A stretch of DNA of 45,120 bases from NCBI GenBank assembly GCA_045805565.1, contig JBJMKZ010000033.1:1-45120 (forward strand). The letters run 5' to 3'. The position numbers and the translations under genes are program-made. A model generated the notes under the pieces. The model made no database searches and was not told the origin of the DNA. It was given only the letters and a program-made list of their open reading frames with translations. The DNA comes from DATAEY01 sp045805565 (GTDB lineage Bacteria > Actinomycetota > Thermoleophilia > Solirubrobacterales > Solirubrobacteraceae). Positions 10,619 to 18,423 of the stretch are shown here, piece by piece. Position 1 is the first letter of the stretch; each line of letters begins with the position of its first letter.

Positions 10619-11584
10619 GTGCGTGCCCGGATGTACCTGCTGGCCGGCGTGCTGGTCGTGGCCGTGGCGCTCGCCGGCTGCGGCGCCGGCGCGCCGGCGG
10701 GTTCATCGACCGGTGCTGCGCAGTCCCGGCCCCAGGACTTCCCGTCCGTCCGCAGCTCGCAGCTCGCCCGGCTCACCCGGGCGCCGAGCTCCGCCCGGCC
10801 GCAGCTCGCGCCGAGCGTCTCGGCGTTGGAACCGGGAGCCAACCGCTTCGGATTCGGGCTGTTCCAGTCGTCCGGCAAGCAGCTCCAGGCCGCGGCCGCC
10901 GTCTATGTCGCCTCGCCGTCGGGCGCCGGCGTCCGCGGCCCCTTCGTCGCGCGCCTGGAGTCGCTCGGCGTGCAGCCCCGCTTCGCCTCGAGAACCACGA
11001 CTCAGGACCCTGACGCCGCCAAGTCGGTCTACGTGGCCGACGTGCCGTTCGGGCGCAAGGGCCGGTACGTGGCGTTCGCGGTGGCCCGGGCCGGTGGGCG
11101 GCTGGTCGCCTCGAGGCCAGCAGCGCTGGAGGTGGGCGGCCCGTCGCCGATCGCCGTGGGGGCCAGGGCGCCACACATCCACACCCCCACGGTCGCCAGC
11201 GTGCACGGTGACGTGGCCTCGATCGACACGCGCGTCCCACCGGACAACATGCACTCGGTCGACTTCGCGAACGTCGTGGGTCGCAAGCCGGTCGTCCTGA
11301 CATTTGCGACGCCACAGCTCTGCCAGAGCCGGGTTTGCGGCCCGGTGGTCGACGAGGTCGCGCAGCTGCAGGCGCAGTTCGGCAACCGCGCTGCCTTCAT
11401 CCACATGGAGATCTACCGCAACAACCGGGTGCAGGACGGCCCCCGTCCGCAGCTGAGGGCGTTCGGGCTCCACAACGAGCCGTGGGTGTTCACGATCGAT
11501 CGCCGCGGGAGGGTGGCGGCGCGCATCGAGGGTGCCGCGTCAGTGGCGGAGATCCGCCGTGCGATCGAGCAGGCGCTGCGCTGA
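10619..11584 (+). CDS. Lipoprotein with C-terminal thioredoxin-like domain
   Basis: The 321-residue product begins MRARMYLLAG with a hydrophobic stretch and lipobox ALAG-C21, so it is probably an exported lipoprotein. The linker is Ser/Ala/Gly-rich. The middle has a beta-sandwich-like segment (residues about 75–190). The C-terminal third resembles a Sco1/TlpA-type thioredoxin fold: PVVLTFATPQLCQSRVCGP, with cysteines separated by four residues instead of the usual CxxC or CxxxC, then FIHMEIY and a late WVFTID strand. It may act in extracytoplasmic thiol or metal handling, but this is inference. ATG 10631 is an alternative start. A tRNA follows 98 bases downstream. Confidence 0.85.
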   Translation: MRARMYLLAGVLVVAVALAGCGAGAPAGSSTGAAQSRPQDFPSVRSSQLARLTRAPSSARPQLAPSVSALEPGANRFGFGLFQSSGKQLQAAAAVYVASPSGAGVRGPFVARLESLGVQPRFASRTTTQDPDAAKSVYVADVPFGRKGRYVAFAVARAGGRLVASRPAALEVGGPSPIAVGARAPHIHTPTVASVHGDVASIDTRVPPDNMHSVDFANVVGRKPVVLTFATPQLCQSRVCGPVVDEVAQLQAQFGNRAAFIHMEIYRNNRVQDGPRPQLRAFGLHNEPWVFTIDRRGRVAARIEGAASVAEIRRAIEQALR

Positions 11585-11682
11585 TCGCGCCGCCACGCCC
11601 GCCCGTCCTTCGCAAAGTCTCCGGCGCGCCACCGGCGTTGCTAGCGTGATTTCGCCGATGGCCCCGGTCCAGAGGCGCCATC

Positions 11683-11755
11683 GGGCCGGTAGCTCAGTCG
11701 GTAGAGCAGCGGACTCATAATCCGTTGGACGGAGGTTCGAATCCTCCCCGGCCCA
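11683..11755 (+). tRNA. tRNA with CAT anticodon (tRNA-Met elongator or tRNA-Ile2)
   Basis: A 73-base cloverleaf with acceptor GGGCCGG/CCGGCCC and A as discriminator. The D arm has AGCTCAGTCGGTAGAGC, the anticodon loop is CTCATAA (anticodon CAT) and the T arm is GGAGG-TTCGAAT-CCTCC. No CCA is encoded. The first acceptor pair is G-C, so it is not initiator tRNA. Elongator Met and lysidine-modified Ile2 cannot be separated here by eye. The gene is intact and followed 2 bases later by a terminator and then phage-like DNA. Confidence 0.95.
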
Positions 11756-11757
11756 TC

Positions 11758-11787
11758 GAGAAAACCCCGCTCAGACGGGGTTTTCTC
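11758..11787 (+). terminator. Rho-independent terminator after the CAT tRNA
   Basis: A perfect 12-bp stem, GAGAAAACCCCG and CGGGGTTTTCTC, with a 6-base loop CTCAGA and a T-run at the 3' side of the stem. The A-run on the 5' side would make it work on both strands. Confidence 0.93.
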
Positions 11788-11894
11788 ATGTCGATTGAAG
11801 GCTCGGGCCGCGCCGAATTCGCCAAGTGGCAACAAAGTGGCAACCAGCGGCCGTCGCATGACCACACGTCCTCGCGGCTCGTAGCCTCGCTGGC

Positions 11895-12563
11895 ATGGCC
11901 GAGAAGCGCCAGACCACCGTCTACTCGCCCGAGCAAATCGAGCGTGGCCTGTTCGCGGTCGCGATCTGCGGCAACGCCGCAGCCGCCGCGCGCCAGCTCG
12001 CCGCTCAGGGGCACAAGATCCCGCGGCAGACGCTTCAGGATTGGAAGACCACTCATGCCGAACACTTCAGGGAGATCGCCAACCGGCACACGATGAAGAT
12101 CCGCGAGGTCATCGCCCAAGAGCAGATCGAAATCGCCCATGCTGCCGGCGAGGCCGAACGCGTCGCCATCGCCAAGACGAAGCGCCAGCTCGAGGACGGC
12201 TCAGTAAAGGACGCGTCGACGGCCGGTCGCAACCTCTCGGTGACCAAGGGCATCGCCCTAGATCACAGCCTGAAGATGCGCGGCGAGCCCACCGTGATCC
12301 ACGAGCACAACCTTCAGGCCGACGATCTGGTAAAGAAGCTCCAGAAGCTCGCGCCCTCGGTCTTCACGGTCGATGACCACGCCGCCCTCCGCGGGCACTG
12401 CCCGCGAGACCTGGGCCCAGAAATGGCTTCGCGAGCCACGCTCGGAATACGCCAGGGTGCTCAGATGGCGTCCGGCCACCACCTCCCTCAGTGTCTGCGC
12501 CTTGACCACCGTCTCCATCCGTCCCGGCCGCGAGGGTCTGGGCCGCGACGACGTGCATGGTGA
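11895..12563 (+). CDS. Phage-type HTH protein (terminase small subunit-like), 3' end fused to other DNA
   Basis: From ATG 11895 the first 158 or so residues look like a natural protein. An N-terminal HTH (YSPEQIERGLFAVAICGNAA, then RQTLQDWK) is followed by a charged helical part and HDLVKK-type ending (DDLVKKLQKLAPSVFTVD). HTH plus long helices recalls phage terminase small subunits; this is inference. From about base 12,370 the frame runs antisense through a broken acyl-CoA dehydrogenase gene, so the last 60 residues (Arg/Pro/His-rich) are probably meaningless. The gene sits 100 bases after an intact tRNA and terminator, a usual place for prophage DNA. No other phage gene is present, so it is a remnant. 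Confidence 0.55.
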   Translation: MAEKRQTTVYSPEQIERGLFAVAICGNAAAAARQLAAQGHKIPRQTLQDWKTTHAEHFREIANRHTMKIREVIAQEQIEIAHAAGEAERVAIAKTKRQLEDGSVKDASTAGRNLSVTKGIALDHSLKMRGEPTVIHEHNLQADDLVKKLQKLAPSVFTVDDHAALRGHCPRDLGPEMASRATLGIRQGAQMASGHHLPQCLRLDHRLHPSRPRGSGPRRRAW

Positions 12564-12804
12564 AGACCATCCCCGTCGAGCCGCATGCCGCCGCCACGGC
12601 CTCGATGGCCGCCGTGACCTCTAAGGGCCCGCCGCCGGGTCCACCGTGCTCGGGTCCGATCCCGATGCCGAGCAGGCGGCTCTGTCTCAGCGCCTTGACG
12701 CTCTCTGTCGGAAAGCGGCCTTCGGCGTCGACCGCGCGGGCATGGGAGGCGATCACGTCAACGGGGACAGATGCGGGCGCGGTCAAGGCGGTCGTACGGC
12801 TCAT
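12370..12804 (-). pseudogene. Acyl-CoA dehydrogenase, N-terminal fragment with a frameshift
   Basis: From ATG 12804 the minus strand encodes an acyl-CoA dehydrogenase N-terminal helical domain: DAEGRFPTESVKALRQSRLL, then GIGPEHGGPGGG and IEAVAAACGSTGMVFTMHVV. After about base 12,520 homology continues only in another frame (LREVVAGRHLSTLAYSERGS, RSHFWAQVSRA), which needs removal of one base. Homology stops near base 12,370, where the phage-type gene begins on the other strand. The C-terminal two thirds, including the beta domain and catalytic base, are missing. The gene is therefore both frameshifted and truncated. Confidence 0.8.
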
Positions 12805-13324
12805 TCGCGGGGTGAGGTGGGCCCACTATGCCTGAAAGGCGCTGACGAATCCTTACGGGCCCACTGGAGTTGTCCGCGCCTCGGTATCGGTGGATGACTC
12901 GCGCTCACGCCGCTGCTCGGCCTGCTCACCGCAGGGCCCACTGCGTGCGCACGCGTTTTTCGGGGAGCCGGTCGCGCCCCATGAGGCGTACTAGGCGCCC
13001 CGGCCCCACCAACGCTCGTTGCGAGTCTTCGCCGCCACCGGGCGGCGGCCCCTCCTAGCGCCATGAACAAGTGCCGCAATACCTCCGGGCAGATCCAGAC
13101 TGACGGTCGCGCTAAGCGCGGAAAGCAGGGGCGCCCGCTTCCCCTGGCGAAGCAAGCGTCCCGACGCGACGGTCGAGACGAGTGGTCGTCGTCCAAACCA
13201 GGCGCGCGACCGGCGGCGAGCCGGGCGCTCGCATTGTGGGTCTGAGCGGAAGCGGCGACCGGTGTCCCGTTTGGGGCTCCCTAAGCGGGCGCGGCAAGCG
13301 CGTCGGAGCCTGTCGGCGCGGCGG
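12805..13324. other. Intergenic stretch without a supported gene
   Basis: Open frames exist on both strands but are Arg/Pro/Ser-rich, lack ribosome sites and show no family pattern. No tRNA, terminator with a T-run or clear repeat was found. It is probably decayed DNA beside the truncated acyl-CoA dehydrogenase. Confidence 0.5.
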
Positions 13325-13939
13325 CTACCCGGTCCGGCGAGGCGCTGATGACTCGGACGGCGGTGTCAGTCCGACGCATCGCGGGGCGCGCCCGTAGCGC
13401 TCGTAGATCACCCGCGAGCCGAAGGTTCTGGTTTCGACCAGGTCGAGCGGAACGTCTTCGGTGACCGGTGGCAGGAACGGCGTGCCGCCACCGACGACGA
13501 CCGGATAGCGGAACATGCGCAGCTCGTCGACGAGGCCGAGCTCGATCGCCTCCGCGGCCAGTCCGGCACCGCCGATCGAGACGTCCTTGTCGGTCGCGTC
13601 GAGCGCCGCGGTGACCTCCTCGGCCACCGAGCCCTCGGCGAGCCGGGCGTTGCCCTGGACGCTGTCGAGCGTGCGGCTAAAGACGACCTTTGGGAGCGCG
13701 CACCAGACGTCGGCGAACGCGGACCTAGCCTCGCTGTCGCGCAGGGACGGATCCGTCTCCCACACCAGCATCGTCTCGTAGAGCCTGCGGCCGAGTAGAT
13801 AGCGGCCGAGCTCGCGTACCTGCGCGAGGTGAAAACGAAACAGCTCGTCGTTGGGGCCCGTCCAGTCGAACGCGCCTTCGCGGTCGGCGATAAAGCCGTC
13901 CACCGAGACACTCATCGAGTAGATCAGCATGGGCTTCAC
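13325..13939 (-). CDS. DHFR/RibD C-terminal-like reductase
   Basis: A 204-residue protein of the RibD C-terminal/dihydrofolate-reductase-like superfamily. It starts MLIYSMSVSVDGFIADREG (the SxDGFIA entry motif) and continues with FDW, YLLGRRLYETM, PKVVFSRTL and the cofactor-binding GGAGLAAEAIELGLVDEL and VVGGGTPFLPP. Members are NAD(P)H-dependent reductases of mostly unknown substrate and are common in Actinobacteria; this is not a true FolA. The start is GTG 13939, with ATG three codons later possible. The last 20 residues are Pro/Ser-rich and may be an extension. It diverges from the methyltransferase gene with only 25 bases between starts. Confidence 0.88.
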   Translation of the reverse strand: MKPMLIYSMSVSVDGFIADREGAFDWTGPNDELFRFHLAQVRELGRYLLGRRLYETMLVWETDPSLRDSEARSAFADVWCALPKVVFSRTLDSVQGNARLAEGSVAEEVTAALDATDKDVSIGGAGLAAEAIELGLVDELRMFRYPVVVGGGTPFLPPVTEDVPLDLVETRTFGSRVIYERYGRAPRCVGLTPPSESSAPRRTG

Positions 13940-13964
13940 GGGCGCGTGATGCTATTGCTCGGGC

Positions 13965-14498
13965 ATGGCGGGCAAGGCATCGGAGCGGTTCGTCTGGGCG
14001 GTCGACACTCTGGAGGTCCGCCCGGCCGACCGCCTGCTCGAGGTCGGCTGCGGCCACGGCGTCGCGGTCTCCCTGGTCTGCGAGAGGCTGACGACGGGAA
14101 CGATCACCGCGATCGATCGCTCGCCCAAGATGATCGAGATGGCCACGCGGAGTAACCGCGAGCACGTCGACGCAGGCAGGGCTGTGCTCGAGGCCGTCGC
14201 GCTGGAGGATGCGGACCTCGGCGATCGGCGCTTCGACAAGGTCTTCGCCTTCAACGTCGCTCCCTTCTGGCAGCAGCCGGAGGCGGCGCTCGGTGCCGTC
14301 CGCGAGCACCTCGCCCGGGATGGGACCGTGTACCTCTTCTGGGACGCGCGCCACTCCGCGCCGGAGCGAGCCCGGGACCTCGGGAACGAGCTGACCGACC
14401 GGCTACGCGAGGGCGGATTCTCCGTCGACAGGGTGCTGGTCGAGGACCTGTGCCCGGTCCCCGCGGTCTGCGCAATGGGGCGGCCTCAGGGCGGATGA
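13965..14498 (+). CDS. Class I SAM-dependent methyltransferase
   Basis: A 177-residue Rossmann-fold methyltransferase with motif I LLEVGCGHGVAVSLVCERL, the acidic ribose-binding end of the second strand in ITAIDRSPKMIEMA, and motif IV FDKVFAFNVAPFW. The C-terminal half holds a YLFWDA strand. It lacks an extra substrate domain, so the acceptor cannot be predicted. Its length is at the small end for the class. It diverges from the DHFR-like gene and probably shares a promoter region with it. Confidence 0.85.
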   Translation: MAGKASERFVWAVDTLEVRPADRLLEVGCGHGVAVSLVCERLTTGTITAIDRSPKMIEMATRSNREHVDAGRAVLEAVALEDADLGDRRFDKVFAFNVAPFWQQPEAALGAVREHLARDGTVYLFWDARHSAPERARDLGNELTDRLREGGFSVDRVLVEDLCPVPAVCAMGRPQGG

Positions 14499-14667
14499 AC
14501 ATGGACCGCAACACCGTGTCGCGTTCCCATGACAGGGGGCGTTTACGCGGCCACCGCTCTCGCTAGCGCAAAGGACGAGAAGCGGAAACTTGCGCGGTCT
14601 GGCTCGTCGTCACTCATCACGCGCCTCATCGGCACTGGCCAAGAAGAGCGATGAGTAGGGTGGCCTG

Positions 14668-15231
14668 ATGAGCGCCGTCCGCTACTACTGCGCGATGTCG
14701 CTCGACGGGTTCATCGCCGAGTCCGACGACACGCTGGACTGGCTGCGTAAGTATGAGGGCACGTACGACGGCGTCGAGGCAGGGGCCGGCGGCGGCTACG
14801 AGCGCTTCTACGAGCAGGTTGGAGCGCTCGTCATGGGCTCTGTCACCTACGAATGGATCCTCGCCGAACTCCCGGACTGGCCGTACGCCGGCAAGCCGGT
14901 GTGGGTGCTGAGCTCGCGGGATCGGCCGCTCCCCGAGGGCGAGGACGTCAACGTTCGGATCGTCGGCGCGCCGGTGCCCGAGCTCCTCGACCAGATGCTG
15001 GCGACAGCCGGCGAGCGAGATCTCTGGGTGGTCGGCGGGGGCAACGTCGCCTCGCAGTTCGCCGGCCACGGCCTGATCGATCTGGTAGAGGTCACGGTCG
15101 TCCCGGTGGTGCTGGGGTCAGGCAAGCCGCTCTTTGACCGTCGCCTCCCCGGAGGGCCGATGCAGCTTCTGGACATCCGCGCCACACCTAGTGGAATGGT
15201 CGAGTTGCGCTACGAGGTCGTCCGGCGCTGA
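14668..15231 (+). CDS. DHFR/RibD C-terminal-like reductase (second copy in region)
   Basis: A 187-residue member of the same superfamily as the protein at 13,325–13,939, but clearly a different subfamily. It starts MSAVRYYCAMSLDGFIAESD, then has DTLDWLRKYE, LVMGSVTYEWIL, PVWVLSSRDRPL and the cofactor segment DLWVVGGGNVASQFAGHGLI, ending VPVVLGSGKPLF. It probably uses NADPH on an unknown pterin-like or other substrate. Two such reductases, a methyltransferase and a VOC protein within 3 kb look like a small accessory or resistance-type patch, but no pathway can be named. Confidence 0.9.
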   Translation: MSAVRYYCAMSLDGFIAESDDTLDWLRKYEGTYDGVEAGAGGGYERFYEQVGALVMGSVTYEWILAELPDWPYAGKPVWVLSSRDRPLPEGEDVNVRIVGAPVPELLDQMLATAGERDLWVVGGGNVASQFAGHGLIDLVEVTVVPVVLGSGKPLFDRRLPGGPMQLLDIRATPSGMVELRYEVVRR

Positions 15232-15303
15232 CCCGCGTAGACCAGCCGCCCAGTTGGGACCTCGTCAGATGCGGCGAGCTACACACGACGGAAAGGAGCA
15301 CCA

Positions 15304-16194
15304 ATGCCCGAACGACACGGATACATCCCCGGCGTTCCGTGCTGGGTCGACACCAGCCAGCCTGATCCCGAGGCCGCGATCGACTTCTATCGCGGCCTCT
15401 TCGGCTGGGAGTTTGAGAGCGTGCTGCCGCCGGAGTCCCCGGGCAAGTACCTCGTCGCCCGACTTCGCGGCGGTGAGGTCGCCGCTGTGGGGTCGATCCC
15501 CGATGGGGCACCGCCAACCGCGATGTGGAACACCTACATCTGGGTCGACAGCGCCGACGAGACCGCCTCCAAGGTCCGCGACGCGGGCGGTCAGGCCCTG
15601 ATGGAGCCTTTCGACGTCATGGACGCCGGGCGGATGGCCGTGTTCGCGGATCCCGAGGGCGCGGCGTTCTGCGTCTGGCAGGCCAAGCAGCACAGGGGCG
15701 CGCGGATCGTCAACGAGGCGGGTTCCTTGAACTTCAACGGGCTCAACACCCGCCACCGGGAGGGCGCAAGCTCCTTTTACGGCTCGGTGTTCGGCTGGCA
15801 GACCTTGCCACTCGGCGGCGCCGGCGAGATGTGGACGTTGCCCGGCTACGGCGACTACCTGGAGCAGGGCAACCCCGGGCTGCGCGGACAGATGGCCGAG
15901 GCGGGCGCTCCCCCGGGCTTCGAGGACGTGGTGGCGACCATCAACCCGATCCCCGACGACCAACCGGACGTCGCGCCCCACTGGAGCGTGACCTTCGCAG
16001 TCGACGACGCCGACGCCACGGCCGCCAAGGCGACCGAACTGAGCGGCGAGGTCATCGTCCCGCCCTTCGATGCGCCCTGGGTCAGGATGACCGTGCTCGC
16101 CGACCCCCAAGGCGCCACGTTCATCGCGAGCAAGTTCGTGCCGGAGAACCGGGATCTGGAGGGTCAGGCGGACGCGAGCGGCGGCGCGGCATAA
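15304..16194 (+). CDS. VOC family protein with two glyoxalase-like domains
   Basis: A 296-residue protein built from two VOC (glyoxalase/bleomycin-resistance/dioxygenase) modules, roughly residues 8–130 and 145–285. The first has PCWVDTSQPDPEAAIDFYRG and ends MAVFADPEGAAFCVWQ; the second has LNTRHREGASSFYGSVFGWQ and ends MTVLADPQGATFIASKF. This tandem form is common in Actinobacteria, where function is rarely known (hydroxylase-type, antibiotic binding or dioxygenase). An AAGGAG ribosome site lies 6 bases before ATG 15304. A 7-bp hairpin follows the stop. Confidence 0.9.
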   Translation: MPERHGYIPGVPCWVDTSQPDPEAAIDFYRGLFGWEFESVLPPESPGKYLVARLRGGEVAAVGSIPDGAPPTAMWNTYIWVDSADETASKVRDAGGQALMEPFDVMDAGRMAVFADPEGAAFCVWQAKQHRGARIVNEAGSLNFNGLNTRHREGASSFYGSVFGWQTLPLGGAGEMWTLPGYGDYLEQGNPGLRGQMAEAGAPPGFEDVVATINPIPDDQPDVAPHWSVTFAVDDADATAAKATELSGEVIVPPFDAPWVRMTVLADPQGATFIASKFVPENRDLEGQADASGGAA

Positions 16195-16203
16195 AGCACT
16201 AGT

Positions 16204-16221
16204 GCTCGGCGAGCGCCGAGC
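16204..16221 (+). terminator. Hairpin after the VOC gene
   Basis: A perfect 7-bp stem, GCTCGGC and GCCGAGC, with loop GAGC lies 10 bases after the VOC stop. There is no T-run, so it is a possible U-less terminator. Confidence 0.4.
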
Positions 16222-16912
16222 CGCTGCTTCATTGGGCAGCGGGCCGTTGTTCGCTTTCGCCCTGGGGGCCGCTCTCCGAGACAGCGGGACGACTGCCAGA
16301 CGCATGTGACAGCCCCGCCCCGTTCGAATCCGTGGTCCCAGCTAGCTAGGCCGGCGAGAAAGGCGTCGCTGCGGCCGGCTGCCGGCGCCCGGCGCATCTA
16401 ACCGCGCCCGGTCCTCGCTGACAGCTACCGACTGAGCGCCCCTCCAGCCGGGTACGGTAGTCGCGCTCGGCGCTGTTCCCCCCACCCGAGACCAGCGACC
16501 GGGACGCGGGTTGAGGGACCCCGACAGATCAAGCTCTGGATGGGCTCTGCCGGGTCCGCTCGGCCCTATAAGGACCACCGGTCCGTCCAATAGGTGAACG
16601 TAAGCGTTTCCCTCAGTGATCAGCGGGAACGCTCACCGTTGGCTGGGCGGCCCCGGTGCCAGCAAGGACGCGTCCTGGGAAGGGAGCGCTAGGGGTTCGC
16701 TCGGCCTCTGTTCTACCCGGAGCGGCGAAGGTTGCAACGCGGGCGCAGCCCAGCGTGACTGCCGTAGCGCTCGACGCGCATCGGCATTCGGGACCGAGGC
16801 GCTAGCGAGAACCCTAGACGGGCAGCGCCGCAGGCTGGCGGCGCTTCGGACACGGCTTGCGCGAACGGCGTATATTCGCGCTAGCTGTTGTCTACCCTGG
16901 AGGGGGTGCGCG
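16222..16912. other. Intergenic stretch of about 700 bases without a supported gene
   Basis: No frame here has a ribosome site with a recognisable protein. It holds one bulged inverted repeat (16,593–16,637) and, near its end, the GGAGGGGG ribosome site of the secreted-protein gene (16,899–16,906). The low coding signal suggests decayed or non-coding DNA. Confidence 0.5.
16593..16637. repeat. Bulged inverted repeat
   Basis: Left arm GGTGA then GCGTTTCCC pairs with right arm GGGAACGC then TCACC. The left arm carries six extra bases (ACGTAA) and one extra T as bulges. The loop is TCAGTGATCAGC. It may be an operator or RNA hairpin; no gene starts within 250 bases. Confidence 0.4.
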
Positions 16913-17343
16913 ATGCTTCGAAGGCATCGGATAGGACTTGCTGGGCTGTTGGTGGCCGCGATCGTAGCGGTGGGGGCTCGCCCGCTTACGCGGTAACTAA
17001 GAAGGCAGGCGACCTCAGCGGAACCAACGGGGTGACGCTGCTCAATGCCAGCGGCTTGATCAAGGTTGACCTCACCTGCGACGAGCCAGCCGTCGACGTT
17101 CGCTTCACCCCGCAGGGCGTGGGTGCGATCCACCTGTGGACCCACATAACGTCCAGCGCAGGCAGCTCGTTGCAATACACCGAGACGGACCAACCGGTTG
17201 TGAAGATTCTCCCGAAGCCCGCCGAGCACCTTGAATGGAGCGTGTCCCGGGGCTCCAAGGTGTACAGCGGAGACGTGTATACCGCGGGGTCAGGGGCGAG
17301 CGGTACCGGTGCCAACTGCCACTACACCTCGGTGGTGTTTTAG
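16913..17343 (+). pseudogene. Small secreted protein, frameshifted between signal peptide and mature part
   Basis: ATG 16913 has a strong GGAGGGGG ribosome site and encodes a typical signal peptide, MLRRHRIGLAGLLVAAIVAV. In this frame translation stops at TAA 16,994. One base shift in the G5 run at about 16,972–16,976 restores SPAYA-VTKK, a good signal-peptidase site, followed by about 115 residues of mature protein (GDLSGTNGVTLLNASGLIKV, TCDEPAVDVRF, HYTSVVF) ending at 17,343. The mature part has two cysteines and looks like an all-beta exported domain. The family is not recognised. The shift may be a sequencing error, slippage-based phase variation or a true mutation. Confidence 0.65.
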
Positions 17344-17370
17344 CAGCCCCACGAACAGCCTCCAAGGCGT

Positions 17371-17441
17371 GTCAATCGCCGTCGTCGGCGGCGGAACCGG
17401 CCGTGCTCAGGGTCGCCGAGGCGGTCCCGCTAGAAAGGCAT
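17371..17441 (+). repeat. Direct repeat copy 1, left of carbonic anhydrase
   Basis: The last 38 bases (17,404–17,441) match 18,386–18,423 at 36 of 38 positions, including GCGGTCCCGCTAGAAAGGCA. Weaker similarity extends left to GTCAATCGCC, where copy 2 has GTCAGTCGCC. The two copies are in the same orientation about 980 bases apart and enclose only the carbonic anhydrase gene. Confidence 0.85.
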
Positions 17442-17546
17442 TAATGAGCGGCTCAAGGTCGAGCGCCGTCAGGGAATCGCCTGCCATCAGGAGATTTTCG
17501 GCTCGCGTCCAGTTCGCGTGGCCGAATATCTCTCCGTTGTCTTCCC

Positions 17547-18269
17547 CTAGAGTGAGACCTTGCCGGTCGCGATGTCGTAGACCGCGGAGACGACTCGGAT
17601 CTTCCCGGCGTCGACCGCCGGCTTGATGATCGGTCCCTTGGCGGCGATCGACTTGGCCTGGGCGGAGGCGTTGGCGGCCGTCGCGGACTCCAGCGTGCGC
17701 TGTGCCGTGGGCAGCGACTTGATCGGGGGCAGGATCGCGTCGACGAATGCGCCGATGGCGCCGTACTTGCTGGCCGGGTAGCTCTTGGTTCCCTTGGCCA
17801 CCTCGATGGCGGCCTTCACGGCACCGCAGTCGCTGTGGCCGAGTACCATCACCAGCTTGACTCCCAGCACCGCGACCGCGTACTCCGTGCTGCCCAGGGT
17901 TGCGACGTCGATCGAGTTCCCGGCCACTCGCGAGAGGAACAGGTTGCCGTTGTCGACATCGAAGATGAGCGGGGGCGAGATGCGTGAGTCGGCACAGGCG
18001 ATGATCGCGGCGAAAGGCTTCTGAGCGCTGGCGATCCGCTCCCCGACGGGGGAGTAGTCACGCAGCTCGAGCTGGCCGCGGCGATAGCGCTCGTTGCCGG
18101 CCATGAGTAGCGCCAGCGCCGCGTCGGGGGTGGGAGGGTGCGGAGCTCGCTTGCCTCTCATCGGCTCCTTCGCTTTAGCGCCGCAGCCCGAACCCAGCGC
18201 AGCCGCCCCGGCGACGGCGCCCAGGCCGGCCATCAATCCACGCCGAGAGAGCTCGGTCTCGTACATCAT
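17547..18269 (-). CDS. Beta-class carbonic anhydrase with Tat-like lipoprotein signal
   Basis: Interconverts CO2 and bicarbonate with zinc. The 240-residue product has the beta-class zinc ligands Cys92 (in CADSR, with the Asp94-Arg96 dyad), His145 and Cys148 (GHSDCGA), and FLSRVAGNSI in between. The N-terminus ELSRRGLMAGLGAVAG has a twin-arginine-like motif and a hydrophobic segment ending LGSG-C29, so the enzyme is probably exported by the Tat route and perhaps lipid-anchored. Exported forms like this are known in several bacterial groups. Start is ATG 18269, with a second ATG at 18266. The gene is enclosed by 38-bp direct repeats. Confidence 0.93.
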   Translation of the reverse strand: MMYETELSRRGLMAGLGAVAGAAALGSGCGAKAKEPMRGKRAPHPPTPDAALALLMAGNERYRRGQLELRDYSPVGERIASAQKPFAAIIACADSRISPPLIFDVDNGNLFLSRVAGNSIDVATLGSTEYAVAVLGVKLVMVLGHSDCGAVKAAIEVAKGTKSYPASKYGAIGAFVDAILPPIKSLPTAQRTLESATAANASAQAKSIAAKGPIIKPAVDAGKIRVVSAVYDIATGKVSL

Positions 18270-18350
18270 GCACGCCTACTCCCGTCGCCCGTGACAGACG
18301 ACCGAGGCGAAGATACTAACCAAGGAACGGGGTAACCGACAAGCAATCCC

Positions 18351-18423
18351 GTCAGTCGCCGCCATCTAGGGGGCGTGGCTTGCAATGCTCAGGATCGTCG
18401 AGGCGGTCCCGCTAGAAAGGCAT
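18351..18423 (+). repeat. Direct repeat copy 2, upstream of carbonic anhydrase
   Basis: This is the second copy of the repeat at 17,371–17,441. Its core (18,386–18,423) differs at two bases, and the left extension carries a 2-base indel. It lies 80 bases upstream of the carbonic anhydrase start. Confidence 0.85.

Noticed and set aside
12801..13196. 131-codon minus-strand frame
   Set aside because: Arg/Ser/Pro-rich product with no conserved block, in a stretch that looks decayed.
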